This document shows, piece by piece, positions 52,364-62,444 of a stretch of 64,000 nucleotides of DNA. Location: positions 1-64,000 of the forward strand of contig PXPI01000106.1 of NCBI GenBank assembly GCA_003021905.1, given 5' to 3'. A program made the translations under genes and the position numbers. Source of the DNA: Cyanobacteria bacterium SW_9_44_58. GTDB taxonomy: Bacteria; Cyanobacteriota; Cyanobacteriia; Cyanobacteriales; Rubidibacteraceae. The notes under the pieces were generated by a model. That model worked only from the letters and a program-made list of their open reading frames with translations, did no database searches and was not told where the DNA came from. The number at the start of each line of letters is the position of its first letter. The stretch's first letter is position 1.

Positions 52364-53572
52364 ATGAAGCAGGGACAAAATGTCCTCATCGGTATTGGCG
52401 GTGGAATTGCTGCTTATAAAATTTGTCAATTAATTTCCCATCTTTATCAAGCAGAAATTTCAGTGCAAGCAGTTTTAACGGAGGCGGCTCAACAATTTAT
52501 TACTCCTTTAACGGTTAGTACTCTCAGTCGTCATCATGCATATACGGATACCGATTTTTGGCAAAATTCTGCCCGTCCGCTGCATATTGCATTAGGGGAA
52601 TGGGCAGATTTGTTTGTTATTGCCCCTTTAACGGCAAATACCCTAGGAAAACTCGCTTGCGGACTTGCGGACAATTTAATGACCAATACGGTTCTTGCCT
52701 CCCATTGTCCCATTCTGCTGGCACCAGCGATGAATACCGACATGTGGGAACAACAGTCGGTACAGCGCAATTGGCGACTGCTTCAACACGATCCGCGCTA
52801 TCATGTCATTGAACCGACGGGGGGACTGCTGGCCTGCGATCGCGCTGGAAAAGGACGAATGGCAGAACCGGAGCAGCTGCAGCGCACCGTGCAATCCCTG
52901 CTCTATACCCAAGGCAAACGGGACTTTCTCGGGAAAAATATACTCATTAACAGCGGCGGAACCCAAGAATATCTGGATCCCGTGCGGTTTATCGGCAATC
53001 CGGCAACAGGGAAAATGGGAAGCGCGATCGCGCAAGCGGCCATAGACCGAGGGGCAACCGTGACACTAATTCATGGGGGGAGTTCTGAAATTGCAGTAAC
53101 CCCTTCTCCGCAACTGCATCTAAAGCGCGTTGTCAGCGCCCAACAAATGTATGAAGCAATGACGGATCACTTTGCCCAGGCTGACTATGCTATTCTCTCG
53201 GCAGCGGTAGCAGATGTCAAACCTGCTGACTATTATGGGAATAAACTGGCCAAGCAAGACCTTCCCGACTGTCTGCCCCTTGTCAGTGTTCCCGATATTG
53301 CTGTCGCCTTAGGGCAACAAAAAAAGCCTGAACAAGTTTTAGTGGGATTTGCCGCTCAAACCGGCGATTTTGTCAAACCTGCCAAGGAAAAACTGCAACG
53401 GAAAACCCTAGATTACATTGTTGCCAATCCCATTGATCGCGAGGAAGGGGGATTTGGCAGCGATTGCAATCAGTGTGTTGTTTTAAGCAAAAAGGGATGG
53501 GAACAAGAAATTCCCTTGTGCAGCAAATTGCAACTTGCGCATTATCTTTTGGATATCGTGCGTCAAACTTAA
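52364..53572 (+). CDS. coaBC: Bifunctional phosphopantothenoylcysteine decarboxylase/phosphopantothenate-cysteine ligase
   Basis: [43 protein letters not shown]. Confidence 0.95.
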   Translation: MKQGQNVLIGIGGGIAAYKICQLISHLYQAEISVQAVLTEAAQQFITPLTVSTLSRHHAYTDTDFWQNSARPLHIALGEWADLFVIAPLTANTLGKLACGLADNLMTNTVLASHCPILLAPAMNTDMWEQQSVQRNWRLLQHDPRYHVIEPTGGLLACDRAGKGRMAEPEQLQRTVQSLLYTQGKRDFLGKNILINSGGTQEYLDPVRFIGNPATGKMGSAIAQAAIDRGATVTLIHGGSSEIAVTPSPQLHLKRVVSAQQMYEAMTDHFAQADYAILSAAVADVKPADYYGNKLAKQDLPDCLPLVSVPDIAVALGQQKKPEQVLVGFAAQTGDFVKPAKEKLQRKTLDYIVANPIDREEGGFGSDCNQCVVLSKKGWEQEIPLCSKLQLAHYLLDIVRQT

Positions 53573-53828
53573 AAGAATACTCTTTACCCGTATTGGAAAA
53601 AAGTTGCTTTCTCAGGGAATACTAAGGTGTTTCATACTTGGTATTTAATTGGAAGCGCAAAAATTAGAAATTAATCCAACCAAGGCTTAACCCTTATCTA
53701 TGCCAAGTGTTGCCATTGAAAGCCGTCTCCTGCAATACTATTTATGCCCAATTTGATTTCTTTGCAGAAGTCGGCTAGCTAGAGCGTTCAATGGTTGATC
53801 GCAACAGGTCATCCCTTAGCAGAAGTTT

Positions 53829-54779
53829 ATGAAGCATTTACCGAATTTTTTTATTGTTGGCGCCCCAAGATGCGGTACGACTGCTTTAAGCCGTTATATT
53901 TCCCAGCATAAAAATATTTGTTTGTCGCGGCCCAAGGAAACGCATTTTCTTTTTAACTCCCCTGCCAATTATCCCGCTTTCCAGGCTTATCTGAATCAAT
54001 ACACTCAGCAATTTTTCTGTCATTGCCGCCCCCATCATCTGGCGATTGGGGAGGGGTCCGTAACTTATATTTATTCTGATGAGGTGCTTGGTCGCATTCT
54101 CGATATTAATCCCGACGCCAAATTTATTGCGATGGTGCGCAATCCCATTGATCTCCTGCGTTCCTACCATTTTCGGCTGTTGTACCTCATGGATGAGGAT
54201 TGTTGGGATTTCCAACAAGCTTGGGAACGTCAAGAATCGAGAGCGCGCGGTGAAAACTTGCCGCCTTTGTGTCGCGATCCCCGTTTATTACAGTATAAGG
54301 AAGCGGGAAAACTCGGTAAATGGATTGAGCGATTATTTGCCATTGCTGGGCGCGATCGCTGTCTGATTTTGGTATTTGATGACTTGAAACAAGATCCCCG
54401 CAGAACTTACCAACAGGTTTGTCAGTTTCTAGAGGTAGAAGATGATGGCCGAACCGCCTTCCCTCGACGGCAACAAAGCCAATTTTATCGATTTGCCTGG
54501 TTGCAGCGCTTATTATTCCATCCGCCCCAAACTGTTATGAATTGGGCAACAAATTCCTCGTCTAGAGGAGTGATGCGGCAATGGCAACAACTGGCCCTGC
54601 TTCGGTTACACCGAGGCTTGCGTACCCTAAATGCCGTCAAGCAAGATCCCCCTAATCTCGGTCCGGAAATGAAAGAGCGCCTGCAAAATACCTTTGCCGA
54701 AGATGTGGAACATCTATCGGCGTTGCTAGGGCGAGATCTAACGCCTTGGGTCAATCAATCGCCAACGTCGAAATTTTAA
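53829..54779 (+). CDS. Sulfotransferase family protein
   Basis: NFFIVGAPRCGTTALSRYISQH 5'-PAPS-binding motif; AMVRNPIDLLRSYHF. Confidence 0.93.
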   Translation: MKHLPNFFIVGAPRCGTTALSRYISQHKNICLSRPKETHFLFNSPANYPAFQAYLNQYTQQFFCHCRPHHLAIGEGSVTYIYSDEVLGRILDINPDAKFIAMVRNPIDLLRSYHFRLLYLMDEDCWDFQQAWERQESRARGENLPPLCRDPRLLQYKEAGKLGKWIERLFAIAGRDRCLILVFDDLKQDPRRTYQQVCQFLEVEDDGRTAFPRRQQSQFYRFAWLQRLLFHPPQTVMNWATNSSSRGVMRQWQQLALLRLHRGLRTLNAVKQDPPNLGPEMKERLQNTFAEDVEHLSALLGRDLTPWVNQSPTSKF

Positions 54780-54784
54780 TTGCG

Positions 54785-55993
54785 ATGGCACTCCCGAAAC
54801 GAGTTCGTTTCCAGCTCAACAGCGACATTCACCGAGAACAAGTTCCCATGCTGAGTGTCCTTTTGGCGGCAGGTTGCCTCACCAGTATTACTGGGGGCGC
54901 GATCGCGCCGGTGTTTCCCGATATTGTTGCGGAATTAAATCTCAATCCCCGCTGGGCGGGAATCCTGGTTAGTATCCCCCGACTCACCGTTGCCATAGCC
55001 AATCCGTTATTGGGATTTATTGCCGATCGCGTGGGAAAATTGACGGTGTTGCTCCCTTCTCTCATTGCATTTGCTCTCTTTGGCATCATGGGGGCGTTTT
55101 CTCAGAATTTATTCTCTCTGTTGATTTTGCGAGCATTGGTGGGAGTTGCCAATGGCGGCATCTCCGCAGCCAGTCTGGGCTTTGTGGCTCACTTATTTGA
55201 AGGGGAGACGCGATCGCGCTTAATGGGCTATACTGCCAGCGTCATTACTATCGCCAGTATTATTGTTCCCCTGTTAGCGGGTTGGTTCGGTTCATTCCAT
55301 TGGCGGTTTGCCTTCTGTCTGTATGGCTTGGCGTTGCCAGTGGCGATCGCGGCGCGGTTGTTGATTAAAGTTCCCAGCGATCCCAAAACCGACTCAGAAC
55401 AAAAAGTCGCCTTACAGCATCTTTCTCAGGCGTTCAGCAATGTTCGTTTGGGAATCGTTCTCCTCACCCTCTATGGGACAGCCACGATATTTTATACAGT
55501 TCTGGTGTATGCTCCCCTCTACTTTCAAACCGCAATTGGGGCGGATTCGGTTCTCAATGGAATGATTTTAGCGGCTCGCGCGATCGGGGCTGCCATTATT
55601 GCTGCGGTGGGGGCTGCTTCTGTGGCAAAGCGGTTAGGGAAAACCCAAGCAACGAGTTTCGGTTTAGTCATTATGGCTGTGACAGTGGCGGCGATTCCTT
55701 TTCTCAATACTCCTCAAAGCGCATTAATCACGGCTTTTGGCTTTGGTCTGGGCTTCGGGTTAGCGATGCCCAATGCTTATGATACCCTTGCTGATTTAGC
55801 CCCCGCTGCGGGACGATCCACCCTCCTTGCCCTGGGCGCTGGAACTGCTTCTCTCGGACAATTTTTATCCCCCATTCTTCTGGGGGCAGTTTGGGAAAGC
55901 GGCGAGTCAAATGTCTTCTTTGTGGCAGGCGCGATCGCGATCGCCCTCGCTTTATTGCAATTGTTGCGTCCCTCCCAGATGTCTAATGTCTAA
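54785..55993 (+). CDS. MFS transporter
   Basis: 12-TM MFS; GFIADRVGKLTVLLPSLIAF motif A; start moved to 54785. Confidence 0.9.
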   Translation: MALPKRVRFQLNSDIHREQVPMLSVLLAAGCLTSITGGAIAPVFPDIVAELNLNPRWAGILVSIPRLTVAIANPLLGFIADRVGKLTVLLPSLIAFALFGIMGAFSQNLFSLLILRALVGVANGGISAASLGFVAHLFEGETRSRLMGYTASVITIASIIVPLLAGWFGSFHWRFAFCLYGLALPVAIAARLLIKVPSDPKTDSEQKVALQHLSQAFSNVRLGIVLLTLYGTATIFYTVLVYAPLYFQTAIGADSVLNGMILAARAIGAAIIAAVGAASVAKRLGKTQATSFGLVIMAVTVAAIPFLNTPQSALITAFGFGLGFGLAMPNAYDTLADLAPAAGRSTLLALGAGTASLGQFLSPILLGAVWESGESNVFFVAGAIAIALALLQLLRPSQMSNV

Positions 55994-56018
55994 TTTCTCA
56001 GCAAGCCCTTAAACTGTT

Positions 56019-57746
56019 ATGAACTCGATTCTGCAAATTCCAATTAAACGTTTTGCCCGATTTATCACCCGTCAATTCACGCGAAAAACGCAACGGACAG
56101 CAACCGTTCAAAAACAGTTTCTTCTATCTCTTTTAAAGGAGCATCAAGATACAGCCTTTGGTCGTGAATACGGCTTTCGTGATATTGGCACCGTTGAGGA
56201 ATTTCGAAAACGGATTCCGGTGCTGAACTATCGCGATTATAAGCCCTACGTGGAACAAATTGCGCAAGGGGCTTCCAACGTCCTCACTGCTGATTCTGTG
56301 AAATATATGAACATGACCAGCGGTTCCACAGGCAAACAGAAACTCATTCCGGTCACGAAACAATCGCAGCGATTCAATCGTCAAGCAAACTTAACCAGTA
56401 TTTGCTTTGGGATAAAATCGGCGGCAGAACAGGGATTGGCCTTCGGGCAAATTCTAGTTACCAGTTCAGTCCAATTGTTGGGAGAAACCTCAGCAGGGAT
56501 TCCCTATGGCCCAGTGAGTGTTAGCCATCTGCGATCAACAAATATTTTTGCCCGACAACTGTTTGCTCATCCTTATCAAGCCTTAGAACCCAGTGATAGC
56601 CTAGCGCGCCATTACGTTTGCTTGTTGTTTGCACTGAAAAATCCCCATACCCGAGTTATTGCCGCTAATTTTCCCGTGTTAGCCCTGCGATTGTGCCACT
56701 ATTTGGAAAATTATGCCGAATTTCTTATTGAGGATTTAGAACGCGGCGCGATCGCGCCTTGGTTGAATCTAGAACCTGAATTGCGAGCTAACCTAGAGAA
56801 AAAACTCTTCCCTGCCCCCAAACGCGCTCAGCAACTGCGCCAAATTCTTCAGCAACATCAGCGGTTAACCCCGATTCTCGCTTGGCCGGATCTTTCCTGT
56901 GTTGTCACTGCTCGCGGCGGAACTTCAGATTTCTACCTACAACAATTTCCCGAATACTTTGGTAGTACCCCTGTCTTTGGCGGAATTTACTCCTCGGCGG
57001 AAAGCATTTTTGGCATTACACCCCAACTCAACCAAGACAGCAACATCCTCGCCATTGAAACGGGCTTTTTTGAATTCATTCCCCCCCAACAGTGGGAGAA
57101 ATCCCAACCCCATACCCTACTGGCAGAAGAAGTGAAAGTTGGGGAACTGTATCGGATTGTGGTTAGCAATTACAATGGCTTTTATCGCTATGACATTGGT
57201 GATGTGGTCGAAGTAGCGGGATTTTGCGGCACTGCCCCGCTAATCGTCTTTCGTTACCGACGCGGCGGCCTTTTGTCTTCGACAACCGAAAAAACAACGG
57301 AATTTCACGCCCTACAGGTAATGCAGCAACTCCAACAGGAATTCAACATTTCCTTGGAAAGTTTCTGTATTACCCTCTCGAATGATCATCAAACCCCGCC
57401 TGCCTATCTGGTTAACATCGAACTATCTCCCGGTTCGACATTGCCTAATCCCCAACAATTTCTAGAACAATTTGATCGGCGCTTAAAAACGATTCATGCC
57501 TCTTATGAAGTGAAACGGCGCGATCAGGTGCCTCCGCCGCGCTTGCGAATATTAGCCCCAGGCAGTTTTGGCAAGCTTTACCAACGTCTGATGCAACAAG
57601 GGATTCCGGAACATCATCTCAAATTTCCCCATATTAGCGAAGATCGCGCTTTTTTAGCGGATCTGCCGGTGGAAAAAGAAGTGTTATTCCCCAGCGATTC
57701 TCAAATGCCAACCCTGGGACGAGATTTAATCATTGATGAAAATTAA
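56019..57746 (+). CDS. GH3 (auxin-responsive promoter) family acyl-adenylate/amido synthetase
   Basis: MTSGSTGKQKLIPVT; YSSAESIFGI; VVSNYNGFYRYDIGDVVEV. Confidence 0.92.
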   Translation: MNSILQIPIKRFARFITRQFTRKTQRTATVQKQFLLSLLKEHQDTAFGREYGFRDIGTVEEFRKRIPVLNYRDYKPYVEQIAQGASNVLTADSVKYMNMTSGSTGKQKLIPVTKQSQRFNRQANLTSICFGIKSAAEQGLAFGQILVTSSVQLLGETSAGIPYGPVSVSHLRSTNIFARQLFAHPYQALEPSDSLARHYVCLLFALKNPHTRVIAANFPVLALRLCHYLENYAEFLIEDLERGAIAPWLNLEPELRANLEKKLFPAPKRAQQLRQILQQHQRLTPILAWPDLSCVVTARGGTSDFYLQQFPEYFGSTPVFGGIYSSAESIFGITPQLNQDSNILAIETGFFEFIPPQQWEKSQPHTLLAEEVKVGELYRIVVSNYNGFYRYDIGDVVEVAGFCGTAPLIVFRYRRGGLLSSTTEKTTEFHALQVMQQLQQEFNISLESFCITLSNDHQTPPAYLVNIELSPGSTLPNPQQFLEQFDRRLKTIHASYEVKRRDQVPPPRLRILAPGSFGKLYQRLMQQGIPEHHLKFPHISEDRAFLADLPVEKEVLFPSDSQMPTLGRDLIIDEN

Positions 57747-57764
57747 TGCAATCTAGGAGTAGCC

Positions 57765-58511
57765 ATGCCAAAAAAAGATTGGGTCAAAACCCTTGTCAAC
57801 ACCCCTGCCATTAAAAAGCTCGAAGCCCAAGTTCCCAAATACTCTAAGGTTGGAGATTCAGTTTTCTTTACAACCGAACAATTCCCGTGGGCAAAAAAGT
57901 TGGAAGCCAATTGGCACCTTATTCGCCAAGAATTGGATGATGTGCTGGAGCGTGTGGGAGAATTGCCGAACTTCCAAGACATTATGCATAGGCAACAACG
58001 CATTAGCCAAGATGATGGCTGGAAAACATATTATTTCTGTGCCTTTAACTTTGTTGCCCAGAAAAACTGCGATCGCTGTCCGCAAACTTGGAACTTGATT
58101 AAAGATATTCCTGGTTTAAAGGTTGCCTTCTTCTCTATCTTAAGTCCTGGAAAACAGATTCCGGAACATCGCGGCAAACACAAAGGCTTAATCCGCTATC
58201 ATTTGGGATTAAGAGTGCCGGAACCCAAAGACGCCTGCGGCATTCGGGTTGGCAATGAGATTGCCCATTGGGAAGAAGGGCAAAGTTTAATTTTTGATGA
58301 TACCTTTCCCCACCAAGCATGGAATAACAGCCATGGCTATCGCGTTGTCTTGTTTCTGGATATTGCCCGACCCTTGCACTTTCCTCTCTCGGTTGTCAAT
58401 TGGGCTGTTTTCCAAATTCTCTCCTTTTCTCCCTTAGCCCAACAAGCGAAAGCCAATTATAAAAGTTGGGAAAAACGCTTTGAAGCACAAAATTCAGATT
58501 CGCCGCATTAG
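57765..58511 (+). CDS. Aspartyl/asparaginyl beta-hydroxylase domain protein
   Basis: SILSPGKQIPEHRGKHKGLIRYHLGL...WEEGQSLIFDDTFPHQAWNNSHGYRVVLFLDIARP. Confidence 0.93.
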   Translation: MPKKDWVKTLVNTPAIKKLEAQVPKYSKVGDSVFFTTEQFPWAKKLEANWHLIRQELDDVLERVGELPNFQDIMHRQQRISQDDGWKTYYFCAFNFVAQKNCDRCPQTWNLIKDIPGLKVAFFSILSPGKQIPEHRGKHKGLIRYHLGLRVPEPKDACGIRVGNEIAHWEEGQSLIFDDTFPHQAWNNSHGYRVVLFLDIARPLHFPLSVVNWAVFQILSFSPLAQQAKANYKSWEKRFEAQNSDSPH

Positions 58512-59374
58512 CGACTGCCAGGTTTTAGGATTGCTCATTCCTTCCCATAAAATTTTGGGAAGCGCAAGGGCAGATCCCAAATGTACCCGCCACTTATTCC
58601 ACGACCAAGCAGCACTTGTTAAGGGGTGAGGATGCCAAAAGCGATTAATCGAGCAAACCACCTCATCCCCAAGAGTTGTCACTTCGTGCCACCAACCTGC
58701 GGGAATATACAATACTTCTCCGGCTTGTAGGGTGAGATCATAGCGTTGCTGCAAAGCTTGTTTGAGTTTGGGAAACTCCGAAAAGTCGGGACGATCGGGA
58801 TAAACTTGACTATAAGAGGCGCGCAGTTTTAAACCATGTTTAAGGTGAACCGATACCGGAAACGGATACAGATTGTTCAATTCCTGCGGTGAAAACAGCA
58901 CGACTTTTTTAGACCCTTGCAGTTGAATCAATAAACTATCCACCGGATCGTAATGCAGGCAAGTCGTATGACCGCCAGGCCCAATCCCAGTTTATTAATA
59001 ATGTCGTTTAAAACCGGATGCTCGGCAAGGGGAGTTCCTTTCAAAGGAAATTTCGCTAAATAAATATCGCGATCGCGCGCTTCTTGACGTTGAATCAACT
59101 GGGCAAATTCTGAAAAAGAAAGGGTTTTAGGTTCCATCCCCCGACCAATTTCTTGCCATTGGCGTTTATCCTGTTGATAACGTTGTCGTCCATAAGCCCG
59201 CACCGGTGTAGGATAATCTGCTAAATAATGACATAGAAAATCTAAATCCCAACTTGTCTGTTGGGGCAGTAAGTCTAAAATAATTGCAGGTTGATTGGCA
59301 CTGCGATGCTGCTCAAAAAAATCCTGTGTTTTTAAGCTTTCAATGGGAATCCGAGGAATAGTCAGAGTTGACAT
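58494..59374 (-). pseudogene. Cupin-8/JmjC-like 2-oxoglutarate oxygenase, single frameshift
   Basis: ORFs 58928-59374 and 58494-58943. The other frame across the break reads GPGGHTTCLHYDPVDSLLIQLQGSKKVVLFSP. Confidence 0.8.
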
Positions 59375-59419
59375 AGCGCGATCGCGTTGCTCACTGCGTT
59401 CTTGATTTTACCAATGCGA

Positions 59420-60067
59420 CTATCGTTCCAGATCCGCCTGAGTTCCTACTAAACAAGTATTTTCCAAATTAGCCCCTTTCAAGTTCGTGTTTTCCAACTC
59501 AGCACACAAAAGGTTTGCCCCTTCTAAATTCGCACCGCCAAGATTGGCGCCTCGCAAATCGGCTTCCTCTAAGTTGGCTTCGCTTAAATCAGCCCCGTTT
59601 AAGTTGGCATCGGATAAGTTAGCCCCCTTAAGATTAGCCCCCTGGAAATTAGCGCCTTGTAAATCCGCAGCGCGCAAATCGCCCCCTTGCAGATTGGCTT
59701 CACTGAAATTAGATCCATTCACAAATGCCCCAGCTAAGCTAACTCGCGATAAGGCGGCCCCCATTAAATTAGCGCCGCGAAGAATGCTGCCGCGCAAATC
59801 GGCGCTTTTTAAATTCGCCCGCACCAGATTAGCGCCAAGCAAGCTGGCACGAAGATCCGTTGCAATCAGTGTTGCTCCTAATAGATTGGCCCCATCCAGG
59901 TGAGCGGATTGCATATTGGCGCCGGATAAATCGATTCCTCCTAAATTGGCGCCGCTGAGGTTCACTTGCGCTAAATAGGCTTGCGTTAGGGCTTCGTCTT
60001 CGAGATCTGCCCCAGGAAGCTCTTGAATTTTGCCATGACGAATTGCTTCGAGATCCATTTCCTTCAT
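59420..60067 (-). CDS. Pentapeptide-repeat protein
   Basis: A(D/N)LxGA array throughout. Confidence 0.95.
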   Translation of the reverse strand: MKEMDLEAIRHGKIQELPGADLEDEALTQAYLAQVNLSGANLGGIDLSGANMQSAHLDGANLLGATLIATDLRASLLGANLVRANLKSADLRGSILRGANLMGAALSRVSLAGAFVNGSNFSEANLQGGDLRAADLQGANFQGANLKGANLSDANLNGADLSEANLEEADLRGANLGGANLEGANLLCAELENTNLKGANLENTCLVGTQADLER

Positions 60068-60070
60068 CCT

Positions 60071-61462
60071 TTAATTTGATGTCATATTTTTTTCCGGCTC
60101 AGTGTCGAGAAGCCATATTCCAGCTGCAATTTTGGGTTGAGACGTTTCCAGACTCATTCCCTGCTGCATTCCTGCAACCAATAAACTAAGGGCTTCTACC
60201 AGTTTCGGGTCAAACCTGATATTGGCTTGCTCCTGGCATTCCGAATAGGCTTGATCCAGAGTGGCTTCCCGAGAGTCAGTTTCTTGGTTCATGCGCAACT
60301 CATTGACCCGATTTTGGAAGTAGCTCGCAAGTGCTAAAATCCTCGATTCTAGGGGAATGTTATCATAAGCCAGTTGTCCCGGTTTGCCGCTGCCGTCCCA
60401 GTTTTCCGTTTGATGGGTAATAATCCGCGCGATCGCGCTCATTTGAGGCATTGCTCGCAACGCTTCCACACTGGGAATCAAGTCACAGGAAGGGGCTTTT
60501 TCGGGGTCATCTTCGGAAGTCGGTGTGGCCCCTAAGGAGGGGACTAAGCGGTGCAGCAAACTGGCTAAGCGCAACCGTTTTTGTTGCCAACCCGGAATAT
60601 CTAAAACTTCCCCCATGGCCTCTGCTAGGGCAGTTACTTCCGCTGCTGCCATGGGGTTTTGCAAATCAGCTTGGTCGATGAGTTGCGCCATCCGCAAAAA
60701 GGCTTGCATCTCATTGGAGAGCAAATTATCATCAAGTTCTTGGGATTGCGGCAAATAGGATTGCTGACTATCCGCAACGGCTTGCTGCTCGTTAATAAGT
60801 TCCGCTTGGGAATTTTGCAGATAGTCCACCACTTGTGACACCACCACACCGGTATCTTCTTTTTCCACCGTTCCCAACTGTTCTCCAACGGTAGCGGCAT
60901 GTTTTTCCAATTCGGCTTGGAGGGTCGCATCATAGTTGCCAATGTGCGCGATCGCGAGATCTGCCGCTTCCTTGACCAACTCGGGTTCAAACGTCCAAAA
61001 CCCGTAAAATTTCCGTTCTAAATCATGTTCGGGGACCCCGGTTTTGCCATAATCTTCTTCTGACAGTTCCTGGCACAGGACCATTGCCGTATAGCTGGGA
61101 GAGCAAATAATCAAATGCCATTCTTGTGCGACGGGGTCAGTAGTGGGATCTAAATCAACTAAACGAACATTATCCCGTTGACTGGTGGGATGCTCTGCAA
61201 AGCCAGTATTGGGCGCCGCCATAATCGCAATTTTACGCGCCTTATCGGCAAGGTCGCCATAGCGATCCGCTTCTTGGAGATACCATTTCCCTTGTTGAAA
61301 CGCTGCAATGACCAACGGCGAACTTTTGGTATTGAGAATAAAATCTTCAAGGGCATGGCATAAAGCGACTAAGGTATTTTTATAATAAACGCCAAAATTG
61401 AGAGGACGATCGGTATCTTGATGCCTTGTATAGAGTTTTTGTAAAATTGATCCTTCTAACAT
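60071..61462 (-). CDS. DICT-like sensory domain plus degenerate HD-GYP-like domain protein
   Basis: LNFGVYYKNTLVALCHALEDFIL; HQTENWDGSGKPGQLAYDNIPLESRILALASYF. Confidence 0.75.
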   Translation of the reverse strand: MLEGSILQKLYTRHQDTDRPLNFGVYYKNTLVALCHALEDFILNTKSSPLVIAAFQQGKWYLQEADRYGDLADKARKIAIMAAPNTGFAEHPTSQRDNVRLVDLDPTTDPVAQEWHLIICSPSYTAMVLCQELSEEDYGKTGVPEHDLERKFYGFWTFEPELVKEAADLAIAHIGNYDATLQAELEKHAATVGEQLGTVEKEDTGVVVSQVVDYLQNSQAELINEQQAVADSQQSYLPQSQELDDNLLSNEMQAFLRMAQLIDQADLQNPMAAAEVTALAEAMGEVLDIPGWQQKRLRLASLLHRLVPSLGATPTSEDDPEKAPSCDLIPSVEALRAMPQMSAIARIITHQTENWDGSGKPGQLAYDNIPLESRILALASYFQNRVNELRMNQETDSREATLDQAYSECQEQANIRFDPKLVEALSLLVAGMQQGMSLETSQPKIAAGIWLLDTEPEKNMTSN

Positions 61463-61978
61463 AGCAATAATTGGTAATTTGTTATCGGCGATTGGTTATT
61501 CGTTTCCTCCATATAACCTGCTGCCTTTAAGTGGCGTGGAAGCATTAGGTGAAGCTGACGACGACTAATTGGAGGTCTTTTCACCACGGAAAAGGGAGCA
61601 TTTGCTAATTCCACAGAGCATTCCAACCATAGGGTTAAAGGGAGTCGTTGAATCCCGTTTTTACCATGAGATCGCATAATTCCGGTGTTAAATTATCGGC
61701 TCGAATGTAAGCAGCTCTCATTATTGTCATATATCTTAACGTAGCGTTAATCGAATTGGTGCTGGGCGTTTAACTCACTAGGAGGAAATCAAAACACCCA
61801 TTAATTAAATAAAACTGTTTTTGAAATTAAGAAAACTGTCTCAGCCCGTCAAATTTATTTTTATCTTGAAACCGTCAGCAACTTTCAGGGGCAGTTTGTA
61901 TTAGGATTAACAGCTACTGGGGATCAGCTAGTGCTAGGTTAGAAATGTAATGTTTAGTAAATGCACTAGCTTATTGTC

Positions 61979-62314
61979 ATGGCTCAAATCCTTGATCCCA
62001 TCCCTAACACCTCTTCCAATCCCATCTTGTGCTGTTATGTCAATGCTACAAGTTCCATTCAGGTAGCGCGAATTACAAATATCGAGAATTGGTACTTTGA
62101 ACGAGTTGTTTTTCCTGGACAACGGTTGGTGTTTGAAGCATTCCCAGAAGCAATTTTAGAAATTCATACCGGCATGATAGCCAGCGCCATTTTATCGGAT
62201 CAAATTCCTTGTTCTCGATTAACGGTCCAAGAAACCGAAACCGATAGTTCTTCTCTCGGAGACAGTGAAGCTAGTACAGATGAGAGCAACAGCGCGATCG
62301 CGGCGCAAGTTTAA
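61979..62314 (+). CDS. DUF1830-like protein
   Basis: ILCCYVNATSSIQVARITNIENWYFERVVFPGQRLVFEA. Confidence 0.8.
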   Translation: MAQILDPIPNTSSNPILCCYVNATSSIQVARITNIENWYFERVVFPGQRLVFEAFPEAILEIHTGMIASAILSDQIPCSRLTVQETETDSSSLGDSEASTDESNSAIAAQV

Positions 62315-62444
62315 GTTTAATCGAAGATGAGTATAAAAAACAACTTTTAAGAATGGCAAAGAATTCTGGTTTCGGCCTTTGTAAGGTCAGCTAGATAAAA
62401 ATAGTAAACAAAGCCCTCCTTTTTGCAAGGAGGGATAAATTTTC

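Noticed and set aside
53760-53785. GAAGTCGGCTAG 12-mer resembling the tnpB right end near 38650
   Set aside because: Too short, lacks the complementary stem arm; probably chance.
59487-59903. 138-aa antisense ORF (MFSNSAHKRFAPSKFAPPRLAP...)
   Set aside because: Complement of a pentapeptide array; periodic composition gives long spurious antisense ORFs. The same applies to 45444-45722 and 47543-47767.
61456-61677. 73-aa ORF upstream of the DICT protein
   Set aside because: AT-rich spacer with repeated ATTGGTAATTTGTT-like words and no recognisable domain.
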